From contig JAIXWQ010000011.1 in the NCBI GenBank assembly GCA_027491195.1, positions 1 through 64,000 of the forward strand: 64,000 nt of DNA, written 5' to 3'. Source of the DNA: Cytophagaceae bacterium (lineage in GTDB: Bacteria > Bacteroidota > Bacteroidia > Cytophagales > Spirosomataceae). The position numbers and the translations under genes were made by a program. Positions within the stretch are counted from its first letter, which is position 1; every line of letters begins with the position of its first letter. A model generated the notes under the pieces. It did no database searches. It was given only the letters and a program-made list of their open reading frames with translations, and was not told the origin of the DNA. Below, one piece after another: positions 18,895 through 28,939 of the stretch.

Positions 18895-20310
18895 ATGCAA
18901 GATTTAAAAGTTTTGACGAAAGAGGAAAAGGACGGCTTGGATATTCCGAGAATTTCGGAGGATCAAAAGACGGCTAATTCACTTGGTAAAAAGGTCTATA
19001 TCGAAAGCTATGGCTGTCAAATGAATTTTGCTGATTCAGAGGTTGTTACATCTATCCTTTTGGAAAACGGTTATTCGACCACTTCAAATCTAAAAGAGGC
19101 CGAAACTATTCTATTAAATACCTGTGCCATCCGGGAGAATGCGGAACATAAAATACGCCATCGTTTGCAATTATTTACGCACATGAAAGCGAAGAATCCT
19201 GGATTAACTATCGGGATTTTAGGTTGTATGGCCGAGCGTTTGAAAACCAAACTAATTGATGAGGAGAAAATCGTCGATTTAGTGGCAGGACCTGACGCAT
19301 ACCGTGATTTACCCTCTTTGTTAGATGAAGTTTCAGATGGCCAAAAAGCCATTAACGTATTTCTTTCCCGCGAGGAAACCTATGGAAATATTGAGCCAGT
19401 GCGCTTAAATTCTAATGGAGTTACAGCCATGGTCAGCATTATGCGTGGTTGTGATAACATGTGTACTTTCTGTGTTGTACCTTATACGAGAGGCAGAGAG
19501 CGTTCACGTGACTTACCTTCCATTTTAGTTGAATGTGAAAAGTTATTTGCGCAAGGATATAGAGAAGTGACATTATTAGGCCAAAACGTGGATTCTTATA
19601 AATGGACTTCAGAATCAGGTACCTTAGTCAATTTTGCTAATTTACTTGAAGCTGTAGCCAAAGTTAATCCTCTCCTGCGCGTTCGTTTCTCAACCTCCCA
19701 TCCTAAGGACATCACAGATGAGGTGTTGTACACGATGAAAAAGTACGATAATATCTGCAAGAATATCCATTTACCTGCTCAGAGTGGAAGTAATCGTATC
19801 CTTGAGTTAATGAATCGTTCTTATACAAGAGAGTGGTATTTAAATAGAATTAAATCGATTAAAGCTATTCTTGGTGATGAATGTGGAATATCACAAGATA
19901 TGATCGCCGGATTTTGTACGGAAACAGAGGAAGATCATCTAGATACTTTATCGCTTTTAGCAGAGGTTGAATATGATTTTGGGTATATGTTCGCTTATTC
20001 AGAAAGACCGGGTACCCCAGCAGAAAAGAAATTGGTTGATGACGTACCAGAAGACGTAAAAATGCGTCGTTTACAGGAAATTATTGATTTGCAGCGGATT
20101 CATTCTGCTAAACGCAATGAAATGTGGGTGGGTAAAAAAGTGCAAGTATTAGTGGAGGGAGATTCTAAGAAATCGAGCTTACACCATTATGGTAAAATAG
20201 ATTCAAATAAAGTAGTCGTTTTCCCGAAAGGAAACGAAGTTAAAGGAGATTACGTATTTGTTAACGTAACTCATTGTACATCAGGAACTTTATTAGGTGA
20301 ATTATGTTAG
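18895..20310 (+). CDS. miaB: tRNA-2-methylthio-N6-dimethylallyladenosine synthase
   Basis: A radical-SAM methylthiotransferase that adds a methylthio group to i6A37 of tRNAs reading UNN codons. The 471-residue protein has the three N-terminal auxiliary-cluster cysteines C41 (YGCQMNF), C77 (NTCAIRE) and C111 (GCMAER), the radical-SAM triad C186, C190 and C193 (GCDNMCTFC) with the following YTRGRERSR, and a C-terminal TRAM domain. A 30-residue N-terminal extension precedes the first domain. It overlaps the next gene by seven bases (ATGTTAG). Confidence 0.97.
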   Translation: MQDLKVLTKEEKDGLDIPRISEDQKTANSLGKKVYIESYGCQMNFADSEVVTSILLENGYSTTSNLKEAETILLNTCAIRENAEHKIRHRLQLFTHMKAKNPGLTIGILGCMAERLKTKLIDEEKIVDLVAGPDAYRDLPSLLDEVSDGQKAINVFLSREETYGNIEPVRLNSNGVTAMVSIMRGCDNMCTFCVVPYTRGRERSRDLPSILVECEKLFAQGYREVTLLGQNVDSYKWTSESGTLVNFANLLEAVAKVNPLLRVRFSTSHPKDITDEVLYTMKKYDNICKNIHLPAQSGSNRILELMNRSYTREWYLNRIKSIKAILGDECGISQDMIAGFCTETEEDHLDTLSLLAEVEYDFGYMFAYSERPGTPAEKKLVDDVPEDVKMRRLQEIIDLQRIHSAKRNEMWVGKKVQVLVEGDSKKSSLHHYGKIDSNKVVVFPKGNEVKGDYVFVNVTHCTSGTLLGELC

Positions 20311-21590
20311 ATACGAGTCATCTTTCGAGTATTAAAGCACGCTTTGGCATTATTGGTAATGCCCCTGCCCTTTTACGTGCTATTTCTGTTGCAGAACAAG
20401 TAGCTGCCACAGATATGACAGTGTTGATTACAGGGGAAAGTGGATCAGGTAAAGAATCCTTTTCTAAAATTATTCATTCCTTATCGAAGCGTAAACACGG
20501 TGCATTTATTGCTGTTAACTGTGGCGCTATTCCAGAAGGAACGATTGATTCAGAGTTATTTGGGCATGAAAAAGGTTCCTTTACAGGCGCTATTGAAGCT
20601 AGAAAGGGTTATTTCGAAGTAACAGATGGGGGTACTATTTTCTTAGATGAAATTGCCGAAATGCCCTTGGGGACACAAGCGAGGTTACTTCGTGTATTAG
20701 AAAATGGTGAATTTTACCGGGTTGGTTCTTCTAAAGTTCAAAAAACCAACGCCAGAGTTGTTGCAGCCACTAATTTGAATCTCCAACAAGCTATCGAGAA
20801 AGGGAAATTTAGGGAGGATTTATATTACCGTTTGAGTACAGTACCCATTTATGTCCCCCCTTTGAGAGAACGAGGTGATGACATTGAATTATTGTTCAGA
20901 AAATTCACAACTGATTTTTCAGAATCACATCGGGTTAAACCTATTATGTTAACGAAGGAGGCCAAAGAACTACTTCAAAAGCAACGTTTCCCTGGCAATA
21001 TTCGTCAATTAAAGAATTTAGCAGAGCAAATTTCGGTTTTAGAGGTTGGCGATCGCATTATTGATGAATTGCAGCTTCAATATTATTTAGACTTCAATGA
21101 ACCGAAACTAGGGAATTCAGTCGTTAAATCAGATGCTTTTTCGGGTCCTGAAGGGATGAATGAAAGAGAAATATTGTACAAGATCTTATTTGATTTAAAG
21201 CGCGATGTGACGGAATTAAAGAAGATATTGCTAAAGGTAGTTGAATCTGATCAGTCAAAAGCCTACGAGATTTTGCACGATAACATGGCCATCTTCGAAG
21301 ATGTTCGTAATATCGCCGATATCCCCAGCCCTTCTACAGGTTTATCTTTACCTATTCATACACAGGAAGAAACCAAATTTGAGGAGGAACCAATCGATTC
21401 ACTTTTTGAAGAAGTAATATCACCTGCCACTGATGTGACTCTTTCTTTAGAGAAACAAGAGAAAGAGATTATTATTCGTGCATTAAAGAAGAATAAGAAC
21501 AAACGAAAATACGCGGCTAAAGATTTAGGAATTTCAGAGCGTACCTTGTACCGTAAAATCAAACAATATGATTTGGAAGAATTGGATTAA
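20304..21590 (+). CDS. Sigma-54-dependent transcriptional activator without receiver domain
   Basis: A 428-residue enhancer-binding protein. The AAA+ domain begins almost at the N-terminus: Walker A GESGSGKE at 44-51, the sigma-54 contact loop GSFTGA at 91-96 (a variant of GAFTGA), Walker B GTIFLDE at about 111-117 and [20 protein letters not shown] variable linker of about 120 residues and a Fis-type helix-turn-helix ([19 protein letters not shown]) follow. No receiver, GAF or PAS domain precedes the ATPase, so its input signal is unclear; the linker or abundance may control it. It lies between miaB and lptE, suggesting an envelope or stress connection. Confidence 0.9.
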   Translation: MLDTSHLSSIKARFGIIGNAPALLRAISVAEQVAATDMTVLITGESGSGKESFSKIIHSLSKRKHGAFIAVNCGAIPEGTIDSELFGHEKGSFTGAIEARKGYFEVTDGGTIFLDEIAEMPLGTQARLLRVLENGEFYRVGSSKVQKTNARVVAATNLNLQQAIEKGKFREDLYYRLSTVPIYVPPLRERGDDIELLFRKFTTDFSESHRVKPIMLTKEAKELLQKQRFPGNIRQLKNLAEQISVLEVGDRIIDELQLQYYLDFNEPKLGNSVVKSDAFSGPEGMNEREILYKILFDLKRDVTELKKILLKVVESDQSKAYEILHDNMAIFEDVRNIADIPSPSTGLSLPIHTQEETKFEEEPIDSLFEEVISPATDVTLSLEKQEKEIIIRALKKNKNKRKYAAKDLGISERTLYRKIKQYDLEELD

Positions 21591-22074
21591 TTTTCTGGTT
21601 ATACTATGTGTTAGTGTAGGTCTTAGCTCTTGTTATAGCTTTAAAGGAGCGAGTCTGGATCCTAATTTAAAGACTTTGCAAGTAAGCAATATCCGAATGG
21701 AAACGGCCGGAGGACCAGCCAATTTAAGTTTAGAAATTAATGAAAAGTTGAAAGAGTATTTTCAACGGAATACTTCATTAAAAATAAATAATAAGAATCC
21801 TGATTTGACTATTGAAGGAAGTATTACAGGTTATGAATTAACGCCACAAGCCCCTACCGGTGACGATAAAGCAGGTTTAAACCGTCTTACGTTACGTATT
21901 CAATTTCGGTTAACGAATCGCTTAGATGAGGACAAGAACTTCGAGCAAGAGTTCTCTTTTTACCAAGATTTCCCTCAAAGCCAAACACTTTCACAAGTGG
22001 AAAAAACACTAATCCCTAAATTAGTAGATCAAATTATCTTAGATTTGTTTAATAAAATAGCCGGTGATTGGTAA
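21568..22074 (+). CDS. LptE-family LPS-assembly lipoprotein
   Basis: A 168-residue lipoprotein with signal peptide and lipobox LSSC at 19-22, so Cys22 is the predicted lipidation site. The start of the mature part, CYSFKGASLDPNLKTLQVSNI, and the beta-alpha-beta layout match the Bacteroidota LptE family, which plugs the LptD barrel and helps deliver lipopolysaccharide to the outer surface. It begins 23 bases inside the upstream activator gene, in another frame, implying coupling. LptD is not in the window. lpxB and hldD, elsewhere in the window, serve the same surface molecule. Confidence 0.85.
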   Translation: MIWKNWINFLVILCVSVGLSSCYSFKGASLDPNLKTLQVSNIRMETAGGPANLSLEINEKLKEYFQRNTSLKINNKNPDLTIEGSITGYELTPQAPTGDDKAGLNRLTLRIQFRLTNRLDEDKNFEQEFSFYQDFPQSQTLSQVEKTLIPKLVDQIILDLFNKIAGDW

Positions 22075-22075
22075 T

Positions 22076-22603
22076 ATGGATTCCTCAAAAGCGCAGAAAT
22101 TGTGGTTTTTATTAAACAAGATTGATCGTTTCGATCAGTCGGATTTATCGCAGGATAAGGTAGCCTTCCCCTATTTTTATTTATTGCAATGGAATGAGCG
22201 ATTTTCGGTTTTAAAACAACAGAGAATTGCTTTATTATCAACACAGCGTAAGCAATATTTTCAATCTGTGTATGATATAGAGGAGGAATCGCAGGAATTA
22301 GTAATATCGAAGCCGGCAGAGGAAATTAAAGCATTACAGGAATCAATTATTGATCAGTTCATTCAAAATCAGCCTAGTCTATCAAAACCTAAAAGAAATA
22401 GAGAAGACGATGAACCAATAGAGGATTTAGCTGCGGTGGAATTTTCACTCCCTGTCTCTGAAACGATTGCTATACTTCTAACAAAGCAAGGTAAATATTT
22501 ACAAGCGATTGAATTATATGAGAAGTTAAGTTTGATTAAACCTGAAAAAAGGGTTTACTTTGCATCTCGAATTGAAGAATTACAAAAAATACTAACAGAA
22601 TAA
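22076..22603 (+). CDS. Conserved hypothetical protein between lptE and secG
   Basis: A protein of about 175 residues with no signal peptide or membrane segment. The C-terminal part (ILLTKQGKYLQAIELYEKLS) looks like a single tetratricopeptide-type helical pair; the middle is charged and low in complexity. I chose the ATG at 22076, one base after the lptE stop; a GTG at 22064 would overlap lptE. Its place in a compact envelope run suggests a cytoplasmic role tied to secretion or LPS transport, but this is only context. Confidence 0.7.
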   Translation: MDSSKAQKLWFLLNKIDRFDQSDLSQDKVAFPYFYLLQWNERFSVLKQQRIALLSTQRKQYFQSVYDIEEESQELVISKPAEEIKALQESIIDQFIQNQPSLSKPKRNREDDEPIEDLAAVEFSLPVSETIAILLTKQGKYLQAIELYEKLSLIKPEKRVYFASRIEELQKILTE

Positions 22604-22605
22604 AT

Positions 22606-22923
22606 ATGTTTACTTTATTGATTTCATTGATTATTATCTTTTCTGCTCTATTAGTAGTGCTTATTTTAGTACAAAATCCAAAGGGTGGTGGAATTAGCGG
22701 AGAGTTTTCTTCTTCGGGTGCTACACAAATGTTTGGAGTACAAAAAACAGGTGACTTGGTTGAGCAATTAACATGGGGTTTCTCTATCGCTATTTTAGTT
22801 TTAGTTTTAGCAACGAACTTCACTTTATCAGGAACAGAAGAAACGAGTACATCTGTAAACGTAGAGAAGGCAGCAACCAAATCTGTACCTGTTGCACCAG
22901 CTCCAGTTGCTCCTAAGCAATAA
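22606..22923 (+). CDS. secG: Preprotein translocase subunit SecG
   Basis: A 105-residue inner-membrane subunit of the SecYEG channel. It has two hydrophobic helices (about 3-22 and 55-75) joined by the family loop LVQNPKGGGISGEFSSSGATQMFG. The C-terminal tail is rich in Ala, Pro and Val, a common Bacteroidota extension. Two bases separate it from the preceding gene, so it ends the miaB-led run. An inverted repeat follows at 22952-22980 before groES. Confidence 0.95.
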   Translation: MFTLLISLIIIFSALLVVLILVQNPKGGGISGEFSSSGATQMFGVQKTGDLVEQLTWGFSIAILVLVLATNFTLSGTEETSTSVNVEKAATKSVPVAPAPVAPKQ

Positions 22924-22951
22924 GATTTTAGACTTTATATTTAATTAATAC

Positions 22952-22980
22952 TGCCAAAATTTCAGCAATGAGTTTTGGCA
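22952..22980 (+). terminator. TGCCAAAA / TTTTGGCA inverted repeat between secG and groES
   Basis: TGCCAAAA (22952-22959) and TTTTGGCA (22973-22980) are perfect 8-bp arms with a 13-base spacer, followed by TTATTATTGT. It may end the secG transcript. The right arm also contains TTG and TTGGCA elements that could belong to the groES promoter. A very similar hairpin with the same spacer length lies between the peroxiredoxin gene and pgi (35327-35355). Confidence 0.5.
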
Positions 22981-23003
22981 TTATTATTGTATAAGGTTTT
23001 GTG

Positions 23004-23017
23004 CCATGCTTGCATGG
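23004..23017. promoter_or_regulatory. 14-bp palindrome upstream of groES
   Basis: CCATGC-TT-GCATGG is a perfect 6-2-6 inverted repeat ending 38 bases before the groES ATG. It sits where a repressor or early-leader structure would act. It is not a CIRCE element (TTAGCACTC-N9-GAGTGCTAA), which I do not find here. Confidence 0.4.
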
Positions 23018-23055
23018 ATGAATTATCTCTAATTTAAAAATTAAATTTATAACAC

Positions 23056-23334
23056 ATGTCAAATTTAAGTATTAAGCCCTTAGCGGATCGGGTTGTTGTA
23101 GAACCAGCTCAAGCTGAAGAAAAAACAGCATTTGGTATTATTATTCCTGACACAGCGAAAGAGAAACCACAAAAAGGATTAATCGTAGCGGTGGGAAATG
23201 GAAAGAAAGACGAGCCTATTACGGTTAAAGTAGGAGATTCTGTTTTGTATGGTAAATACTCAGGAACAGAGATCACTATTGACGGTAAAGATTACCTAAT
23301 CATGCGTGAGTCTGACATTTTTGCAGTTTTATAA
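23056..23334 (+). CDS. groES: Co-chaperonin GroES
   Basis: The 92-residue lid of the GroEL folding chamber. The family pattern [34 protein letters not shown] includes the mobile loop, and the C-terminal part has [29 protein letters not shown]. It precedes groEL by 29 bases and forms the usual two-gene operon. The 132-base gap upstream from secG contains two inverted repeats but no CIRCE. Confidence 0.98.
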   Translation: MSNLSIKPLADRVVVEPAQAEEKTAFGIIIPDTAKEKPQKGLIVAVGNGKKDEPITVKVGDSVLYGKYSGTEITIDGKDYLIMRESDIFAVL

Positions 23335-23363
23335 TTTTAACAAATCATTAATTACAAAATCAT

Positions 23364-24995
23364 ATGGCAAAGGAATTATATTTCGACAGCGAAGCGCGCG
23401 AAAAGATGAAAAGAGGGGTTGATACCCTTGCAAATGCGGTTAAAGTAACATTAGGACCAAAAGGTCGTAACGTAATCATTGATAAAAAGTTCGGTTCACC
23501 TTCAATTACGAAAGATGGTGTATCTGTGGCGAAAGAAATTGAATTAGAGGACGCTGTGGAAAACATGGGTGCTCAATTGGTTAAAGAAGTTGCTTCTAAA
23601 ACGGCTGATCAAGCTGGTGATGGTACAACAACTGCTACTGTATTAGCTCAATCAATTTATACGATTGGTTCTAAGAACGTAGCAGCTGGTGCTAATCCAA
23701 TGGATTTAAAGCGTGGTATCGAGAAAGCAGTAGATGCTATCGTTTCTGATTTGAAAAAACAATCACGTGCAATCACAACTTCTAAAGAAATCGCTCAGGT
23801 AGCTACTATTTCTGCAAACAACGATTCTGAAATCGGAACGATGATTTCTTCAGCAATGGAGAAAGTAGGTCGTGAAGGTGTTATCACGGTGGAAGAAGCT
23901 CGTGGTACTGAAACTGAAGTGAAAACGGTAGAAGGTATGCAGTTCGATCGTGGATATTTATCTGCTTATTTCGTAACGAATACAGATAAAATGGAGGTTG
24001 AATTAGAAAAACCATTCATTTTAATTTCTGAGAAGAAAGTATCTTCTATGAAGGAATTACTTCCTGTATTAGAAGCAGTTGCTCAAACTGGTCGCCCCCT
24101 ATTGATTATCTCTGAAGATGTAGATGGTGAAGCTTTAGCAACGTTAGTTGTTAACAAAATGCGTGGAGCATTGAAAGTGGCGGCTGTTAAAGCTCCAGGT
24201 TTCGGTGATCGTCGTAAAGCGATGTTAGAAGATATCGCCATCCTAACAGGTGGTACAGTTATCGCAGAAGAAAGAGGATTCAAATTAGAGAATGCAACAA
24301 TCGAATACTTAGGTCAAGCGGAGAAAGTAATCATTGACAAAGACAATACAACGATTGTAAATGGTGCTGGCTCAAAAGACAATATCGAGAATCGTGTAAA
24401 TCAGATTAAAGCTCAAATTGAGAATACAACTTCTGATTACGATCGCGAAAAATTACAAGAGCGTTTAGCTAAATTATCTGGTGGTGTGGCTATTCTTTAC
24501 ATCGGTGCTGCTACGGAAGTAGAGATGAAGGAAAAGAAAGATCGCGTAGATGATGCGTTACACGCAACTCGTGCTGCAGTTGAAGAAGGCATCGTTGCTG
24601 GTGGTGGTGTAGCGCTAATTCGTGCTATTCAATCATTAGACAAATTGAAAGGTGATAATGAAGATCAGTTGACTGGTATCAATATCATCCGTCAAGCAGT
24701 GGAGTCTCCATTACGTACGATTGTATCAAACGCAGGTGGTGAAGGTTCTGTTGTCATCAATGCAGTGAAAGCTGGAAAAGATGATTTCGGATATAATGCA
24801 CGTGAAGATAAATATGAAAATATGATCGCTGCGGGTATTATTGACCCTACTAAGGTTACACGTTTAGCATTGGAAAATGCAGCTTCTATCGCAGGCTTGT
24901 TGTTAACAACAGAATGTGTGATTGCTGACAAACCAGCAGCTGAACCAGCTCATGGACACGGCCCAGGTGGCGGTGGAATGGGTGGAATGATGTAA
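23364..24995 (+). CDS. groEL: Chaperonin GroEL
   Basis: The 543-residue 60-kDa chaperonin that folds cytoplasmic proteins with GroES and ATP. Conserved segments include [15 protein letters not shown], the ATP-binding [13 protein letters not shown] and [12 protein letters not shown], the apical-domain substrate region, and the Gly-Met-rich tail (GGGMGGMM). It is the only groEL in the window. A strong intrinsic terminator follows at 25018-25047. Confidence 0.99.
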   Translation: MAKELYFDSEAREKMKRGVDTLANAVKVTLGPKGRNVIIDKKFGSPSITKDGVSVAKEIELEDAVENMGAQLVKEVASKTADQAGDGTTTATVLAQSIYTIGSKNVAAGANPMDLKRGIEKAVDAIVSDLKKQSRAITTSKEIAQVATISANNDSEIGTMISSAMEKVGREGVITVEEARGTETEVKTVEGMQFDRGYLSAYFVTNTDKMEVELEKPFILISEKKVSSMKELLPVLEAVAQTGRPLLIISEDVDGEALATLVVNKMRGALKVAAVKAPGFGDRRKAMLEDIAILTGGTVIAEERGFKLENATIEYLGQAEKVIIDKDNTTIVNGAGSKDNIENRVNQIKAQIENTTSDYDREKLQERLAKLSGGVAILYIGAATEVEMKEKKDRVDDALHATRAAVEEGIVAGGGVALIRAIQSLDKLKGDNEDQLTGINIIRQAVESPLRTIVSNAGGEGSVVINAVKAGKDDFGYNAREDKYENMIAAGIIDPTKVTRLALENAASIAGLLLTTECVIADKPAAEPAHGHGPGGGGMGGMM

Positions 24996-25017
24996 TTTTA
25001 ATTAGATTAATCCTTGA

Positions 25018-25047
25018 AAACTCCCCATATTTGGGGAGTTTTTTTTT
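25018..25047 (+). terminator. Intrinsic terminator after groEL
   Basis: AAACTCCCC (25018-25026), a 6-base loop ATATTT, and GGGGAGTTT (25033-25041) form a 9-bp stem that runs into a stretch of nine T. It is the clearest rho-independent terminator in this part of the window. The ATG of the next gene comes 11 bases later. Confidence 0.93.
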
Positions 25048-25057
25048 GAAATAAAAT

Positions 25058-25588
25058 ATGAAGAGAATTGCAATTGACATGGATGACGTTTTAGCTAAAA
25101 CAACCCATGTAATTATTGATAAGATCAATAAGATCACTTCTAGTTCCTATACATATGAGGAATTAATGAATGGAAGCGAAAGCTTGAAGTTGGAATTTTA
25201 TGGTCATTATACGAAGCACAACTCATTTTTATGGGAGCCTGGCTTCTTTGAACATATCCCTGTCAATGAGGATGCGGTCGAAGTAGTTGAAAAATTGCAT
25301 AAGCAGTATGAAATTTTCATTGTATCCGCAGCGACTGAATTTCCCAATTCATTAAAAGAGAAATTAACTTGGATGGAAAAACACTTCCCATTTATTACCT
25401 GGAGACATATCGTTTTCTGTGGGCATAAGCATATGATTCAAGCGGATTATTTGATTGATGACCACGAGAAAAACTTGCATTCGTTCACTGGGACTCCTCT
25501 CCTATTTACGGCCCCTCATAATTTACATATCAACGATTTTAAGCGGGTAAATAATTGGAAGGAAATTGAATCACTTTTGTTAGATTAA
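25058..25588 (+). CDS. 5'(3')-deoxyribonucleotidase-like HAD protein
   Basis: A 176-residue protein of the NT5C-like HAD family. The nucleophile motif is IDMDDVLAK near residue 8, followed by a helical cap, then FIVSAATEF with the motif II serine or threonine and ADYLIDDHEKN as the acidic motif IV. Such enzymes dephosphorylate deoxyribonucleoside monophosphates, though many bacterial members are untested. Its stop overlaps the following MFS start by one base (TAATG), suggesting a transcript with the transporter. Confidence 0.8.
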   Translation: MKRIAIDMDDVLAKTTHVIIDKINKITSSSYTYEELMNGSESLKLEFYGHYTKHNSFLWEPGFFEHIPVNEDAVEVVEKLHKQYEIFIVSAATEFPNSLKEKLTWMEKHFPFITWRHIVFCGHKHMIQADYLIDDHEKNLHSFTGTPLLFTAPHNLHINDFKRVNNWKEIESLLLD

Positions 25589-26721
25589 TGAAGAAGGCGC
25601 GTTTTAGTATTGGTATTCTATTTTTTATTTGTGGTTTAAATTTTGCCACTTGGGCTACACGTATCCCGGATTTTAAGTCATTTCTACAGTTATCAGATGC
25701 AGAATTAGGAACCGTATTGATGGGACTACCCATTGGTTCTTTAGTCTCTCTACCCATTGCAGGATGGTTGTTAACCAAGTATGCGTCCAAATGGATATCA
25801 TTAATGGCCATTGCGATGTACGTTATTGTGATACCAGCTTTAAGTCTGGCCGCATCAGCTTACACTTTATTCATAGGACTATTTTTCTTTGGGATGTCTG
25901 GTGATATTATGAACATCGCCATGAATACACAAGTAGTTAGTTTAGAGGCTAAGATGAATAAAATTATCATGTCCTCTTTTCATGCTGTTTTTTCCATTGG
26001 CTTGATGGCTGGCGCTTTCTTAGGAGGTTATTTAGAGAAGGAAAGTTATAGTCCCTTTGAACACTTTAGTATCATAGCTTTTCTAAACATAGCTTTGGTC
26101 CCTTTAATAATAGGGAATTTATTAAAGGATAAACCAGTCCAAGATGAAAGTAAACCTAATTCCTCTATTTTAAATTTAGGACCCTATTTAATCGTATTAT
26201 CCTTAATTGCCTTTTGCGGTATGTTGTGTGAAGGAGCGATGGCTGATTGGATATCCTTGTATTTTAAAGAATATAGTCCAAATTCAACATTCCCGATCAC
26301 AATAGGATTTTCTTCTTTTGCAGCAGCCATGGTGATTGGCCGATTTATGGGGGATAAAATTTCTTTAAAATATGGAATTAGTTCGATTCTAGTTTTAAAT
26401 GGCCTACTCTTGAGTGTCGGTATGCTACTTACTTTATTAGTTCCTTCTATTTATTTTAAGATAGGCGGATGTTTTATTATTGGTTTGGGAATTTCAACCA
26501 TCGTACCATTAGTCTATTCTCAGGCCGGAAATCAAAAAGAAATCATGCCTTCTATTGCGATAGCAGGCGTATCTACGATTGCTTATATTGGTTTTCTATT
26601 AGGTCCAGTAATTATTGGGTATTTATCTGATTTTGTTGGTTTAGATAAAGCACTGTATCTTCTTGTGATTTTGGGTTTTGTTGCAGCATTTATTTCAAAA
26701 ACTTTTGCCTCAGCTAAATGA
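25588..26721 (+). CDS. MFS transporter (YbjJ/FucP-like)
   Basis: A 377-residue major facilitator protein with about 12 hydrophobic segments. The N-terminus FFICGLNFATWATRIPDFK and the loop following GTVLMGLPIGSLVSLPIAGWL resemble the YbjJ/Bypass-of-stop-codon branch of the FucP-like family. Substrate unknown; sugars or metabolites would fit. It overlaps the downstream AraC-type regulator by four bases (ATGA), so the regulator may control it. Confidence 0.8.
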   Translation: MKKARFSIGILFFICGLNFATWATRIPDFKSFLQLSDAELGTVLMGLPIGSLVSLPIAGWLLTKYASKWISLMAIAMYVIVIPALSLAASAYTLFIGLFFFGMSGDIMNIAMNTQVVSLEAKMNKIIMSSFHAVFSIGLMAGAFLGGYLEKESYSPFEHFSIIAFLNIALVPLIIGNLLKDKPVQDESKPNSSILNLGPYLIVLSLIAFCGMLCEGAMADWISLYFKEYSPNSTFPITIGFSSFAAAMVIGRFMGDKISLKYGISSILVLNGLLLSVGMLLTLLVPSIYFKIGGCFIIGLGISTIVPLVYSQAGNQKEIMPSIAIAGVSTIAYIGFLLGPVIIGYLSDFVGLDKALYLLVILGFVAAFISKTFASAK

Positions 26722-27557
26722 TCATCGAATACCGTAAACCATCTGAAGCATTAGCGCCATTTGTAGATCACTTGTGGGAAAAACAGGTGGACGAATCGGG
26801 TATTATTCCCTATGAAATTGAGACTATTTTTCCAGAAGATCAGGCGGTATTGACTTATTCTTTTGGAAAAGATTATTATCGCTCCCACGCAAATACATCT
26901 GATTTTAAATCGATAAATGGGATACAATTAGAGGGTTTGCATCAAGCGCCTAATTTTTACAAACATCAACCTGGTATTCATATTTTCGGGGTTAAATTTA
27001 GAGCTGGTGGTTTATATCCCTTTTTAATGTCTCCTGTTGCGGCTACAAATAATCTGAGTACTGATGCAGACAGTATTTTCTCAATGCTTCCAGCATTAAA
27101 TTCAACTATGAACTTTAACGAGAGGTGTGAACAGATAGAAGCTTTTTTACTTGCTCACCTCATCGATAAACAAGCGAAGAAATACATTAAGCTATTAATG
27201 TGGCTTGATGAATTAGAATCTGAAACCACCGCTTCTTACAAAACCCTATCTCGTTTGTTTCAAGAAGTGATAGGTATAAGTCCAAAAGAATATGTTCAAA
27301 TAAAACGAGTGAATCAATCACTTGCGTTATTTGCATCTTCCAAAGATATCAAAAGCCAAGATTTAGCGGATCAACTAGGTTATTATGACTCGGCGCATTT
27401 TATAAATGAATTCAAAAAATACACAGGTAAAACGCCCAAAAGCCTGAAGAATAGTCTATTTGAAATGAAGAATTCAGAGTTCATCAACGAATTCAAACAA
27501 TACATTTCGCCAGAACATTTACTTCATTATACTTCCATATTTAGGAAGAATTCATAA
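26718..27557 (+). CDS. AraC-family transcriptional regulator
   Basis: A 279-residue regulator with an N-terminal beta-rich ligand-type domain of the kind seen in many Bacteroidota AraC proteins (YRKPSEALAPFVDHLWEKQ... IFPEDQAVLTYSFG... FGVKFRAGGLYPFL). The C-terminal AraC DNA-binding domain carries FQEVIGISPKEYVQIKRVNQSL and ADQLGYYDSAHFINEFKKYTGKTP. It is translationally coupled to the upstream MFS gene. The last about 30 residues repeat a FINEFK(Q/K)Y pattern. Confidence 0.85.
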   Translation: MIIEYRKPSEALAPFVDHLWEKQVDESGIIPYEIETIFPEDQAVLTYSFGKDYYRSHANTSDFKSINGIQLEGLHQAPNFYKHQPGIHIFGVKFRAGGLYPFLMSPVAATNNLSTDADSIFSMLPALNSTMNFNERCEQIEAFLLAHLIDKQAKKYIKLLMWLDELESETTASYKTLSRLFQEVIGISPKEYVQIKRVNQSLALFASSKDIKSQDLADQLGYYDSAHFINEFKKYTGKTPKSLKNSLFEMKNSEFINEFKQYISPEHLLHYTSIFRKNS

Positions 27558-27620
27558 TTGTCCAAATTTTACAATTTATATCCCGTAAAATTTATAAATT
27601 TTGTATGGAATATAAATCAT

Positions 27621-28928
27621 ATGAACAAACACGTAATTTTTTGGTCAATCACCGTCGGTTTAGGTGGCCTTTTATTTGGAATGGACGTAGCCGTTATCTC
27701 TGGCGCGGAATTAGCTATTCAAAAATTGTGGCATCTAGATTCATTTACACATGGATTGGCTATTGCTGCTGCCTTATATGGTACCGTGATAGGGGCTGCT
27801 TTAGGAGGAATTCCGGCGGATTTATTTGGTCGTAAGAAGACCCTCTTTTGGATTGGCTTAAGCTTTTTCATTTCCTCTATAGGGGCTGCAATTGCACCCG
27901 ATGTGAATTTATTCATGCTATTTAGATTCTTAGGAGGTCTAGGTATTGGTGCTTCTTCCGTAGTAGCACCCATCTATATCTCAGAAATAGCCCCTGCAAA
28001 ACATAGAGGTAAACTAGTTATCTCCTTTCAATTAAATATCGTTTTAGGTATTTTGATCGCATACGTTTCTAATTACTTTATTCAAGGAATGGAAAATGAT
28101 TGGCGCATCATGTTAGGAGTGGTTTCCCTACCCTCTTTATTATTCTCCATTTTGATTCTATTGACTCCTGAAACACCTCAATTTTTACTTTTAAAGCGTA
28201 ACGATTTAGCGGGAGCTCGTAAAGTATTAGAATTAGCAGATCCCAATCCAGAGGAAACTATTAATCGTATTCAAACGAATGCAAATAAGAATTTGACACA
28301 GGAGCGCTTGTTTTCAGGCAAATTTGTTTGGCCTTTAACCTTAGCCTTCTTATTCGCCTTCTTTAATCAAATGTCAGGGATTAATGCCATTATTTATTAT
28401 GCACCTCGAATCTATGAATTAACAGGTTTAGGAAAAGAGTCTGCTTTATTATCAACTGCAGGAATTGGAATCGCTAATTTACTTTTCACGCTACTAGGTT
28501 GGTATTTAATTGATCGAGTGGGTCGACGTATTTTGATGTTTATTGGTTCGATTGGTTACATAGTAACATTGAGTTTAATAGCCTATGCTTTTTATACGGA
28601 GTCATATACTTATGTGCCTTTTTATATTTTTGCCTTTATTGCCTCGCATGCCATTGGTCAAGGATCCGTTATATGGGTGTTTATCTCAGAGATATTTCCT
28701 AACTCTGTTCGAGCTTCGGGTATGGCATGGGGTTCTTTAACTCACTGGGTATTTGCTGCATTAGTGGCAAACTTCTTCCCTCTTTTTACAGAATCGTATG
28801 GCGGGACACTTATTTTCGGTTTCTTCGCGGTAATGATGGTAGCCCAATTAGCTTATGTTGGCTTTATGATGCCTGAGACAAAAGGCGCCAATTTAGAAGA
28901 TATCGAACAATCAATCATTATGCACTAA
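27621..28928 (+). CDS. Sugar porter-family MFS transporter
   Basis: A 435-residue 12-helix sugar:proton symporter or facilitator. Sugar-porter marks are GLLFGMDVAVISGAE in helix 1, FGRKKT after helix 2, PETPQFLLLKRN at the central loop, DRVGRRILM and the PETKGANLEDIE ending. The ATG at 27621 (MNKHVIFW) is chosen: a longer reading starts from a TTG at 27558 and would translate an AT-rich promoter-like leader (near-consensus box around 27595-27603). A GntR regulator follows 11 bases later. Confidence 0.9.
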   Translation: MNKHVIFWSITVGLGGLLFGMDVAVISGAELAIQKLWHLDSFTHGLAIAAALYGTVIGAALGGIPADLFGRKKTLFWIGLSFFISSIGAAIAPDVNLFMLFRFLGGLGIGASSVVAPIYISEIAPAKHRGKLVISFQLNIVLGILIAYVSNYFIQGMENDWRIMLGVVSLPSLLFSILILLTPETPQFLLLKRNDLAGARKVLELADPNPEETINRIQTNANKNLTQERLFSGKFVWPLTLAFLFAFFNQMSGINAIIYYAPRIYELTGLGKESALLSTAGIGIANLLFTLLGWYLIDRVGRRILMFIGSIGYIVTLSLIAYAFYTESYTYVPFYIFAFIASHAIGQGSVIWVFISEIFPNSVRASGMAWGSLTHWVFAALVANFFPLFTESYGGTLIFGFFAVMMVAQLAYVGFMMPETKGANLEDIEQSIIMH

Positions 28929-28939
28929 GGAAAATACTT

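Noticed and set aside
22924-23055. CIRCE/HrcA operator upstream of groES
   Set aside because: No TTAGCACTC-N9-GAGTGCTAA or close variant is present; the palindromes there are different.
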